From positions 1 to 13,000 of the forward strand of contig JANXPK010000620.1 of NCBI GenBank assembly GCA_025357355.1: 13,000 nucleotides of DNA, read 5' to 3'. Positions 7,051 through 13,000 of the stretch are shown here, piece by piece. The DNA is from Rhodobacterales bacterium (GTDB lineage: Bacteria > Pseudomonadota > Alphaproteobacteria > Rhodobacterales > Rhodobacteraceae). The notes below the pieces were generated by a model. It made no database searches. It was given only the letters and a program-made list of their open reading frames with translations, and was not told the DNA's origin. Each line of letters begins with the position of its first letter. Within the stretch, counting starts at the first letter, position 1. The translations under genes and the position numbers were made by a program.

Positions 7051-7094
7051 TGTAGAGGCAATGTAGGCGCAATGTAGGTGATTTGTAGGTCGTT
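7051..7094 (+). repeat. Four 11-bp direct repeats (TGTAGG array)
   Basis: Four consecutive 11-base units begin TGTAGA, TGTAGG, TGTAGG and TGTAGG, with no gaps; units two and three are preceded by CAA. An 11-bp period places the motif on one face of the helix, as in arrays bound by OmpR/PhoB-family response regulators. It lies in the gap between the convergent DUF1638 and recN genes, so no annotated gene start is downstream on either strand. Confidence 0.7.
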
Positions 7095-7102
7095 CATCTT
7101 TC

Positions 7103-7121
7103 GTTAATCTGGCCGATTAAC
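7103..7121. promoter_or_regulatory. 19-bp dyad between DUF1638 and recN
   Basis: GTTAATC-TGGCC-GATTAAC is a perfect inverted repeat with 7-bp arms and a 5-base centre, eight bases after the 11-bp array. It contains two opposed TTAA half-sites at 9-base spacing, not the 7 needed for a canonical CtrA box. It looks like an operator. The remainder of the gap (7122-7249) holds no supported gene, only a small GCCC-TCAA-GGGC hairpin near 7130 and an AT-rich inverted repeat near 7190 that could lie in the recN 3' end. Confidence 0.5.
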
Positions 7122-7249
7122 ACTGCGCCCTCAAGGGCTTGGCCATCAGGCGTGAGTTGCCGAATTCCGCCTTTTGCCCCTGCCCCCATTTTCACCAAAA
7201 ATGCGATGCGTCCACGAGGCAATTCGGGTCAAATGGAACCCAGTCCCCA

Positions 7250-8887
7250 CTAGGCCAGCAGAACCTTTGCAGCCTCACGCGCAGCATCCGTCACCGTGTC
7301 CCCGGCGAGCATCCGGGCGATTTCCTCGATGCGGGCGCTTTGGTCAAGCGCCGTGACCGTCGACAACGTAACCTGCCCCGCCACATGCTTTTCAACCCGC
7401 CAATGATGGGCGGCGCGCGATGCAACCTGCGGGCTGTGGGTGACAACCAGAACCTGCCCCTCAACCGACAACTGCTTGAGCCGCCGCCCCACCGCATCTG
7501 CCGTCGCCCCACCAACACCACGGTCAATCTCGTCAAAGATCATGGTCAGGCCGGGCGTCGTTCCGGTCAGACAGACCTTGAGGGCAAGCAGAAACCGGCT
7601 CAGTTCACCGCCCGATGCAATCTTGTTCAGCGGACCCGCAGGCGCACCGGGATTGGTCGCCACCGTAAAAGTGACGGCATCGACGCCCTCTGGCCCCGGC
7701 TCGCCCGCGCTGACTTCAGTGGCAAACAGTGCCCGGTCCATCTTCAAGGGAGCAAGCTCCTTTGCCATTGCCCGGTCAAGCCTTTGGGCCGCCAGACGCC
7801 GTTCTTTGGAGGCGCCCTGCGCCTGACGGTCAAAATCCGCCTCGACATCAGCCACAGCTTTCGCCAAGGATTTCAAACTCTTGGTGCCAATATCCAAAGC
7901 CTCAAGCCGCGACTGCATTGCGGCAAGATGCGCGCCAAGATCGTCCGGCAAAACGGAATGCTTGCGGGCCATGGCCCGAATGGCGAAGAGCCGCTCTTCC
8001 AAAGCCTCCAGCTCCCTTGGATCGAATTCGAGCGAACCAAGGGCGGCATCTACTCCGGCCTGCGCCTCGCCCAGTTCGATAAGGGTACGGCCCAAAGCCG
8101 AAAGAGCACCGTCCAGCTTGCCTTCGGCCTGCGCTGCAACTCCGTCCAGCCAACGCTGCGCGTCGATCAAGGCCGCCTCGGCCGTTTCCTCAAGCGCGGT
8201 ATGAGCGCGCACAATATCGGTGCGGATGCGGCTGGCAGCCTGCATATGGCGCCGCCGGGCATCAAGGATGGCTTCTTCGCCGGGCTCAGGGGCAAGCTTA
8301 GCCAGTTCCGCCGCGGCGTGGCGCAGGAAATCCTCTTCGGCGCGGACGGTCGCGATTGCGGCCTCGGCTGTGGCCAAATCAGCGCGCGCGGCCGCACGGG
8401 TGCGCCACGCGGCGCGCAGTGGTTGCAGGTCCAGACCCGCAAAGCCGTCAAGCAAAGCACGGTGGCCGCGGGGATTCAAAAGGCCGCGATCATCCTGCTG
8501 GCCATGCAGTTCGACAAGCGTGTCGGAAAGGTCGCGCAAGACCTCGGCTGCGACGCGGCGGTCATTGACATAGGCGGCCTTGCGACCATCGGCGAAATTG
8601 ATCCGGCGCAGGATCAACTCATCCTCCGCTTGCAGACCCGCCTCCGCCAAGACCTTGCGTGCGGCGTGGGCCGGGGGCAGGTCGAAGGTAGCCGTCACCT
8701 CACCCTGTGACGCCCCTGCGCGGACCAACTCCGCCCGGCCACGCCAGCCGAGCACAAAGCCAAGCGCATCGAGCAGAATGGACTTGCCCGCTCCGGTCTC
8801 GCCCGTCAGTACGTTCAGGCCGGGCTGAAAGGCCAGATCCAGCCGATCGATGATCAGCACGTCCCGGATGCTAACGCCGCGAAGCAT
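7250..8887 (-). CDS. recN: DNA repair protein RecN
   Basis: RecN is an SMC-like ATPase that acts with RecA in double-strand break repair. The 545-residue protein has an N-terminal Walker A (GETGAGKS, about 29-36), a long middle region with coiled-coil-like Ala/Glu/Arg-rich helices (about 160-385), the ABC signature ASGGELS (424-430), Walker B LTMIFDEID (447-455) and the switch His in VVTHSPQV (about 484). I chose ATG 8887, giving MLRGVSIRDVLIIDRL, the usual start, with AGGG six bases upstream; ATG 8899 is possible. It follows bamD by 39 bases, so it probably belongs to the bamD transcript. I see no LexA box directly upstream. Confidence 0.96.
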   Translation of the reverse strand: MLRGVSIRDVLIIDRLDLAFQPGLNVLTGETGAGKSILLDALGFVLGWRGRAELVRAGASQGEVTATFDLPPAHAARKVLAEAGLQAEDELILRRINFADGRKAAYVNDRRVAAEVLRDLSDTLVELHGQQDDRGLLNPRGHRALLDGFAGLDLQPLRAAWRTRAAARADLATAEAAIATVRAEEDFLRHAAAELAKLAPEPGEEAILDARRRHMQAASRIRTDIVRAHTALEETAEAALIDAQRWLDGVAAQAEGKLDGALSALGRTLIELGEAQAGVDAALGSLEFDPRELEALEERLFAIRAMARKHSVLPDDLGAHLAAMQSRLEALDIGTKSLKSLAKAVADVEADFDRQAQGASKERRLAAQRLDRAMAKELAPLKMDRALFATEVSAGEPGPEGVDAVTFTVATNPGAPAGPLNKIASGGELSRFLLALKVCLTGTTPGLTMIFDEIDRGVGGATADAVGRRLKQLSVEGQVLVVTHSPQVASRAAHHWRVEKHVAGQVTLSTVTALDQSARIEEIARMLAGDTVTDAAREAAKVLLA

Positions 8888-8926
8888 TGCCCTGCCCATT
8901 TGGCGCGTGAACTGCCGGCAGATCCA

Positions 8927-9769
8927 TCACAGCCATTCGCCTTTGATCATCTGTCGATAGATCGTCGACAGCCAGCTCGTGCCCTTGGCCTCGGGTGAAA
9001 GCCCCTGCTTTTTCAAGAGGTTGAAGGCATCTTGGTAGAACGGGCTGGCTTGGTAGTTGTAGCCCAGGATGGCCCCTGCTGTCTGCGCTTCGTCATTGAG
9101 GCCCAGGCCAAGATAGCATTCTACCAGACGTTCCAGCGCCTCGGCGGTCTGGGTGGTGGTCTGGTAATCCTGCACGACCACCCGGAAGCGGTTGAGCGCG
9201 GCAGTGTAGTGGCGCTGTTTGAGGTAGTAGCGGCCGATCTCCATTTCCTTGGCGGCAAGATGGTCGAAGGCCAGATCGAACTTGAGCAAGGCGGACTTTG
9301 CGTATTCGCTGCTGGGGTACTGTTCAATCACGACACGCAGAGCTTGCAGCGCCTGAAACGTAAGCCCCTGATCGCGGCCCACCAAGTCGATCTGGTCATA
9401 GTAGGAAAGCGCCATAAGGTACTGGGCATAAGCCGCGTCTTCGTCACCCGGATAGAAATCAAGATAGCGCTGCGCCGCAACCCGGGCCTCTTCATAGTTC
9501 TTTGTCTGGTGCAGGGTGAAAGCCTGCATGATCAGCGCTCGCTTGGCCCATTCGGTATAGGGATAAAGCCGTTCGGCCTCCTGAAAATAGGTCAGTGCGT
9601 CCTTGGGTTTCTTGTTGACCTCAAGTTCCAGTTCGCCGCGTTTGAAAATCTGTTCTGCTGTGTAATTTTCAAGTGGAAGTTGCTTGGGCGTGGACGCGCA
9701 AGCCGTAACGCTTGCTACCAGCAGCGCAAGCCCAAGTTTCCGCGCTGCGCCTGAACTTACGCCTGCCAT
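8927..9769 (-). CDS. bamD: Outer membrane assembly lipoprotein BamD
   Basis: BamD is the essential lipoprotein of the BAM complex, which folds beta-barrel proteins into the outer membrane. The 280-residue protein starts with a lipoprotein signal (hydrophobic LGLALLVASVTAC, lipobox VTAC, lipidated Cys24). A TPR-rich body follows: EQIFKRGELELE, DALTYFQEAERLYPYTEWAKRAL, AAQRYLDFYPGDEDAAYAQYLMALSYYDQI, YPSSEYAKSA and RFRVVVQDYQTT are recognisable TPR helices matching the YfiO/BamD family. It lies between lpxC and recN on the same strand. The 131-base gap to lpxC may hold its own promoter; a 15-base sequence there recurs upstream of ftsZ. Confidence 0.96.
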   Translation of the reverse strand: MAGVSSGAARKLGLALLVASVTACASTPKQLPLENYTAEQIFKRGELELEVNKKPKDALTYFQEAERLYPYTEWAKRALIMQAFTLHQTKNYEEARVAAQRYLDFYPGDEDAAYAQYLMALSYYDQIDLVGRDQGLTFQALQALRVVIEQYPSSEYAKSALLKFDLAFDHLAAKEMEIGRYYLKQRHYTAALNRFRVVVQDYQTTTQTAEALERLVECYLGLGLNDEAQTAGAILGYNYQASPFYQDAFNLLKKQGLSPEAKGTSWLSTIYRQMIKGEWL

Positions 9770-9782
9770 CGTCCGTCTACCC

Positions 9783-9797
9783 TCAACCCCAATTGGA
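9783..9797 (-). repeat. 15-base sequence upstream of bamD shared with the ftsZ upstream region
   Basis: Read on the minus strand, TCCAATTGGGGTTGA lies 14 bases ahead of the bamD ATG. The identical 15-mer, in the same orientation, lies 68 bases ahead of ftsZ at 12696-12710. It could be a shared regulator site or a promoter element. A chance match over this window is unlikely but not excluded. Confidence 0.4.
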
Positions 9798-9900
9798 TCG
9801 GTCTGCTTAGCCCGGTCCTCACGCTTTTGTCTGTCCTAGCACAGAAAAATCCAGGGCGCAAAACGGCTTTCAGCCAAGGATCGATTGGAGGAGCGTCGTG

Positions 9901-10821
9901 TCAGGCGAAGGCGGGCAAGTCACGGCGCTGAACGCCGACGCCAGGCAATTTGCCGCCCGCAAACTGGTCGCAATCGTCGAACACAAAGGCGCCCGGCGTT
10001 GCAAACAGAACGCGCAACAATCGGTTGGTCAGGGCATGGCCCGCGCGAATCCCAGTGTAACGTGCCAGAAGCGGAGCACCGGCCAGCGACAAATCGCCCA
10101 ATGCATCCAGCATCTTGTGACGCACAGGTTCATCGCGGTATCGCAGGCCACCGGGTGACAAGATGCGATCGCCGTCAAACACTACGGCGTTTTCCAACGT
10201 GCCGCCAAGAGCCAGCCCCTTGGCACGCATAGCATCGACATCCGACTGGCGGCAGAAGGTTCGGCTGTCGGACAGTTCACGAACAAAGGCGCCATTGGCC
10301 ATATTAAGCCTACGCGATTGCCTGCCTATGGCCCGGTCGGCAAAATCGATGCGAAAGTCGATTTCCAGCATTTCGGCCGGTTCGAGCCGCGCTAAAGCCT
10401 CACCGTCGCGAACCTCAACCGTCATGAGAACACGAATAGTCCGAGCCGGTGCGGATTGTGGTTGAATGCCGCGCGCCAGGATCGCCGCAACAAAGGGAGC
10501 GGCCGAGCCATCAAGAATCGGCACTTCTGCGCCATCAATCTCGACAAGTGCGTTATTGATTGCCAAACCTGCGAGGGCAGCCATCAAGTGTTCAATGGTC
10601 GAAACCGTGGCCCCGTCCGCGTTGGCGATAAGGGTGCATAACCGCGAAGGCACGACAGCATCCCAACGCGCCGGGATCAAGGAGTCACCACCTGCAAGGT
10701 CCATCCGGCGGAACCAGATGCCATAATCCGCCGAAGCAGGACGGATAACCATACGGACTTCAGACCCGCTGTGCAGGCCCCGACCCTTGAAGGTCACCGA
10801 TGATTTAACTGTATTCTGCAA
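9901..10821 (-). CDS. lpxC: UDP-3-O-acyl-N-acetylglucosamine deacetylase LpxC
   Basis: LpxC is the zinc deacetylase for the committed step of lipid A synthesis. The 306-residue protein shows the zinc ligands His78 (STIEHLMAAL), His235 and Asp239 (RHKMLDALGDL), plus the catalytic His262 (GHALTNRLLR). The N-terminal VTFKGRGLHSG motif is intact. The start codon is TTG: the next Met is residue 24, beyond the conserved motif, while GAGG lies nine bases ahead of the TTG and no upstream ATG is in frame before a stop. It sits between ftsZ, which has its own terminator, and bamD, so it likely has its own promoter in the 193-base gap. A weak GGCT/AGCC hairpin with GTTTTG lies 26 bases past its stop. 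Confidence 0.96.
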   Translation of the reverse strand: MQNTVKSSVTFKGRGLHSGSEVRMVIRPASADYGIWFRRMDLAGGDSLIPARWDAVVPSRLCTLIANADGATVSTIEHLMAALAGLAINNALVEIDGAEVPILDGSAAPFVAAILARGIQPQSAPARTIRVLMTVEVRDGEALARLEPAEMLEIDFRIDFADRAIGRQSRRLNMANGAFVRELSDSRTFCRQSDVDAMRAKGLALGGTLENAVVFDGDRILSPGGLRYRDEPVRHKMLDALGDLSLAGAPLLARYTGIRAGHALTNRLLRVLFATPGAFVFDDCDQFAGGKLPGVGVQRRDLPAFA

Positions 10822-10964
10822 TAGACCGCCTCGACAGAACCACGACTGTTAGATCAGTCGCTTGTGTGACCGCTAGCTACGACCACCAGAGGGAAACCTC
10901 AACTCACTCTTTGTGACCAAGTGTAACAGTGGAAAATTAAAGGGCAAAGCATTGTATTTACGTG

Positions 10965-10991
10965 AAAAAGCTCGGGATTTCCCCGGGCTTT
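10965..10991 (-). terminator. Intrinsic terminator of ftsZ
   Basis: On the minus strand, AAAGCCCGGG - GAAAT - CCCGAGCTTT forms a 10-bp stem with one G-T pair, followed by T's (CTTTTTC). It begins 24 bases after the ftsZ stop. This separates ftsZ from lpxC transcription. Confidence 0.85.
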
Positions 10992-11014
10992 CCAAAACGC
11001 TTTGTAGCATGTTT

Positions 11015-12628
11015 TCAGTTGGCTTGGCGCCGCAGGAAAGCCGGGATTTCGATGCGCTCTTGATCGGCCGAGAGTTCCTGCTCGTCATCATAGGCCGTGA
11101 CGGGCGGTTGTTGGCGTGCGCCGGCGTTGCGATCAGCCGCAGGTTCTGCGTGACCACCGGCCATGCGATTGATCAGACTGCCGATCCCGAAGCGCGGCCG
11201 CTCGGCTGGTTTGGCAGTGGGCTGACGCACAGTGGGGGTGGCAGCAGGCCTGGTCGAGGGCTGGTTCGGTGAGCGGCTGACTGCAGCTTGCAAGCGGGCC
11301 AAAGCCTCGGCCGAAGGCGTACCGGCAGCGCGCGGGCGGGGGGCGACAAAGCTTGCAGCCTCGGCATCGCGGGCGGGTGCTGCGGTCGGAGCGGGCGCGC
11401 GTTCGGCGGCTGTCTGCGGACGATAAGCCGGGGCTGGGACCTCGTCACTTTCGACGTCCTCGTGATGTCCCGAAGAGTGTGCGCCGTCGAACAGGTTGGC
11501 CTCTGCGCGTGCTTGCGCCGCGAAAGGTGCTGGTTGCTGTGCCGGCGCGGCGGTCAAGGCCATTGGCGCTTCGTGGCGCGGTTCGGGGGCCGGGGCGACG
11601 ACGGCCGGGGTCAGCGGCGCGGCCATAGAGCGGCGGGCAACCGGAGCCTCTACCGCCTTCTTGATGTCTATGCCGGTGGCCACGACCGAAACGCGCAGCG
11701 AGCCTTCCATATTGGTATCCAGCGTCGAGCCGACGATGATATTGGCATCTGGATCGACTTTTTCACGGATGATGTTGGCTGCCTCGTCAAGTTCGAACAG
11801 CGTGAGGTCATAGCCACCGGTGATGTTGATCAGCACACCCTTGGCGCCGTGAAGGCTGATTTCGTCAAGCAGGGGATTGGCAATCGCCTTTTCGGCTGCC
11901 TGAACCGCGCGGTTTTCGCCGGTCGCCTCGCCAGTTCCCATCATCGCCTTGCCCATTTCGTCCATCACGGCGCGGACATCGGCGAAATCGAGGTTGATGA
12001 GGCCGGGCCGGACCATGAGGTCAGTCACGCCCTTAACCCCTTGATACAACACATCATCTGCCATCGCGAAGGCTTCAGTGAACGTAGTGCGCTCATTGGC
12101 GAGGCGGAAGAGGTTCTGGTTGGGGATGACAATCAGGGTATCCACGACGCGCTGCAGGGCCTCGATACCCTCTTCGGCCTGACGCATCCGCTTGTTGCCT
12201 TCGAACTGGAAGGGTTTGGTCACGACACCAACCGTCAACACACCAAGTTCCCGCGCTGCCTGCGCGATGATCGGCGCGGCGCCGGTCCCGGTGCCGCCGC
12301 CCATGCCCGCCGTGATGAAGCACATATGGGCCCCAGCGAGGTGATCGACAATTTCTTCGATGGTTTCCTCTGCGGCGGCCGCACCTACCGACGGGCGAGC
12401 CCCTGCGCCAAGACCCTCAGTCACCTTCAGGCCCATCTGGATTTTCGAATGGGCCCGGCTTTGTTGCAGGGCCTGCGCGTCAGTATTGGCGACAACGAAT
12501 TCGACGCCTTCAAGGTTCTTGTCGATCATGTTGTTGACCGCGTTGCCCCCGGCGCCGCCGACGCCGAACACGGTGATGCGCGGCTTCAATTCTTCGCGCT
12601 GCGAGGTCACTGTCAGATTCAATGTCAT
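11015..12628 (-). CDS. ftsZ: Cell division protein FtsZ
   Basis: FtsZ is the tubulin-like GTPase forming the cytokinetic ring. The 537-residue protein has GVGGAGGNAVNNM (22-34), the tubulin signature GGGTGTG (110-116) and the T7 loop NLDFADVRAVM (212-222, with catalytic acids Asp214 and Asp217). A long Ala/Pro-rich disordered linker spans about 330-520. The C-terminal peptide IEIPAFLRRQAN (526-537) binds FtsA and other partners. Length and linker are typical of alphaproteobacteria. The start has GGCGGGA about six bases upstream. It follows ftsA after a 213-base gap that holds DnaA-box-like sites and a GANTC site. Confidence 0.98.
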   Translation of the reverse strand: MTLNLTVTSQREELKPRITVFGVGGAGGNAVNNMIDKNLEGVEFVVANTDAQALQQSRAHSKIQMGLKVTEGLGAGARPSVGAAAAEETIEEIVDHLAGAHMCFITAGMGGGTGTGAAPIIAQAARELGVLTVGVVTKPFQFEGNKRMRQAEEGIEALQRVVDTLIVIPNQNLFRLANERTTFTEAFAMADDVLYQGVKGVTDLMVRPGLINLDFADVRAVMDEMGKAMMGTGEATGENRAVQAAEKAIANPLLDEISLHGAKGVLINITGGYDLTLFELDEAANIIREKVDPDANIIVGSTLDTNMEGSLRVSVVATGIDIKKAVEAPVARRSMAAPLTPAVVAPAPEPRHEAPMALTAAPAQQPAPFAAQARAEANLFDGAHSSGHHEDVESDEVPAPAYRPQTAAERAPAPTAAPARDAEAASFVAPRPRAAGTPSAEALARLQAAVSRSPNQPSTRPAATPTVRQPTAKPAERPRFGIGSLINRMAGGHAEPAADRNAGARQQPPVTAYDDEQELSADQERIEIPAFLRRQAN

Positions 12629-12695
12629 TGTATGTCCCGCCGTTTTTTGTTGAGCCGCAGCTGCCGCGCGCTGCTTTTTTCGTTTCTTCTCATGA

Positions 12696-12710
12696 TCAAC
12701 CCCAATTGGA
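12696..12710 (-). repeat. 15-base sequence upstream of ftsZ shared with the bamD upstream region
   Basis: This is an exact copy of the 15-mer at 9783-9797, in the same orientation relative to its downstream gene, 68 bases before the ftsZ ATG and nine bases from the nearer DnaA-box-like site. Confidence 0.4.
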
Positions 12711-12718
12711 GGGCCGAC

Positions 12719-12739
12719 TTATCCACGATTCTATCCACA
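12719..12739 (+). promoter_or_regulatory. Paired DnaA-box-like 9-mers flanking a GANTC site, upstream of ftsZ
   Basis: TTATCCACG (12719-12727) and CTATCCACA (12731-12739) each match the DnaA box TTATCCACA at eight of nine positions, in the same orientation, 12 bases apart. GATTC (12727-12731), a CcrM-type GANTC methylation site, lies between and touches both. Another GATTC lies just inside the ftsZ start (12616-12620). In Caulobacter, ftsZ is activated by DnaA and depends on GANTC methylation; conservation here is inferred. Confidence 0.5.
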
Positions 12740-12741
12740 AC

Positions 12742-12753
12742 ACCTCGCGAGGT
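12742..12753. promoter_or_regulatory. 12-bp perfect palindrome upstream of ftsZ
   Basis: ACCTCGCGAGGT is fully self-complementary with no spacer and lies two bases from the second DnaA-box-like site. It could be an operator; no regulator is recognised. Confidence 0.3.
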
Positions 12754-12773
12754 CACGTAAAATCATCAACTGA

Positions 12774-12788
12774 CCCACAAAATGTGGG
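12774..12788. promoter_or_regulatory. 15-bp inverted repeat between ftsA and ftsZ
   Basis: CCCACA-AAA-TGTGGG has 6-bp arms and a 3-base centre, 53 bases beyond the ftsA stop. It could be a weak 3' hairpin for ftsA mRNA or a protein-binding site in the ftsZ promoter region; no T tract follows it on the minus strand. Confidence 0.35.
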
Positions 12789-12841
12789 AAATTTTGCCAG
12801 ACGCGCCCCGGCATGTCGCCATTTTGTCAGCATGTTGCGGT

Positions 12842-13000
12842 TTACCAGTTGTCCTTGAACCATTTGAACGCTCTTTTGAGCGAACGCGCCGGGTAACGCT
12901 CAGAAGGAATGTCGAAATCCCACCATTCGTCCTGCGGATGGGCTGCGAAGAGACAGAGACCGACGGTCGAAGAGAAGGCAGCTCCGGTCGCGGCTTGTGG
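12842..13000 (-). CDS. ftsA: Cell division protein FtsA, C-terminal end (cut by window edge)
   Basis: Only the last 52 codons are present, since the gene runs past the right edge. The translated end reads ...AAFSSTVGLCLFAAHPQDEWWDFD..., then RSLKRAFKWFKDNW and a TAA stop. The last part is the amphipathic, Trp/Lys-rich membrane-targeting helix by which FtsA tethers FtsZ to the inner membrane. Position directly upstream of ftsZ on the same strand confirms the call. It is too short at this edge for automatic ORF detection. Confidence 0.93.
   Translation of the reverse strand, partial: PQAATGAAFSSTVGLCLFAAHPQDEWWDFDIPSERYPARSLKRAFKWFKDNW

Noticed and set aside
7103..7121. CtrA box at the TTAA half-sites of the dyad
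   Set aside because: The half-sites are nine bases apart rather than seven, so it does not fit the CtrA consensus; reported only as a generic dyad.
7139..8710. 523-codon plus-strand open frame opposite recN
   Set aside because: It is the antisense shadow of recN, whose motifs are all intact. No domain is visible in the plus-strand translation.
11288..12760. 490-codon plus-strand open frame opposite ftsZ
   Set aside because: It lies entirely antisense to ftsZ and its upstream region, has no recognisable motif, and reflects the GC-rich codon bias of ftsZ.

Overview
The window is GC-rich chromosomal DNA from an alphaproteobacterium, almost certainly Rhodobacterales (Roseobacter group / Rhodobacteraceae). 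This is inferred from the gene families and gene order: ftsA-ftsZ-lpxC-bamD-recN, a DUF1476 F1-ATPase inhibitor, a purC-purS pair, a DUF1638 protein, an FtsY with almost no acidic A domain, and the FtsZ tail ending IPAFLRRQAN. There are no IS elements, phage genes, CRISPR arrays, tRNAs or rRNAs.

Layout. Positions 1-251 hold no supported gene. ftsY, purS and purC (252-2448) are on the minus strand. A divergent promoter region leads to DUF1476 and a zinc-type homocysteine S-methyltransferase (2616-3961, plus). A SplB-like radical SAM gene (4127-5215) is on the minus strand. Next come a corrinoid-binding protein, a tiny two-helix membrane protein and a DUF1638 protein (5369-6961, plus). A 288-base convergent gap follows, holding an 11-bp tandem array and a 19-bp dyad. 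The right half is the distal dcw cluster on the minus strand, read from the right edge as ftsA (3' end only), ftsZ, lpxC, bamD and recN.

The most interesting biology is in 2945-6961: the pieces of a disassembled cobalamin-dependent methionine synthase. The homocysteine domain (bmt-like) and the B12 cap/Rossmann domain are separate genes. The pterin-binding and AdoMet reactivation domains of classical MetH are absent from the window. The DUF1638 protein, with several conserved-looking Cys residues, is translationally coupled to a 50-residue membrane protein. As I recall, fitness genetics in Phaeobacter inhibens linked DUF1638 to a split MetH; its biochemical role and that of the membrane protein remain open.

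A second signal comes from comparing intergenic regions. Two 73-base elements (1357-1429 and 4027-4099) each consist of an exact CtrA-type box (TTAA-N7-TTAAC), exactly 40 bases of poorly conserved spacer, and a 17-base hairpin palindrome with identical 7-bp arms. Both lie just beyond the stop codon of a minus-strand gene. The ftsA-ftsZ gap carries two DnaA-box-like 9-mers flanking a GANTC methylation site, resembling the cell-cycle control of Caulobacter ftsZ.
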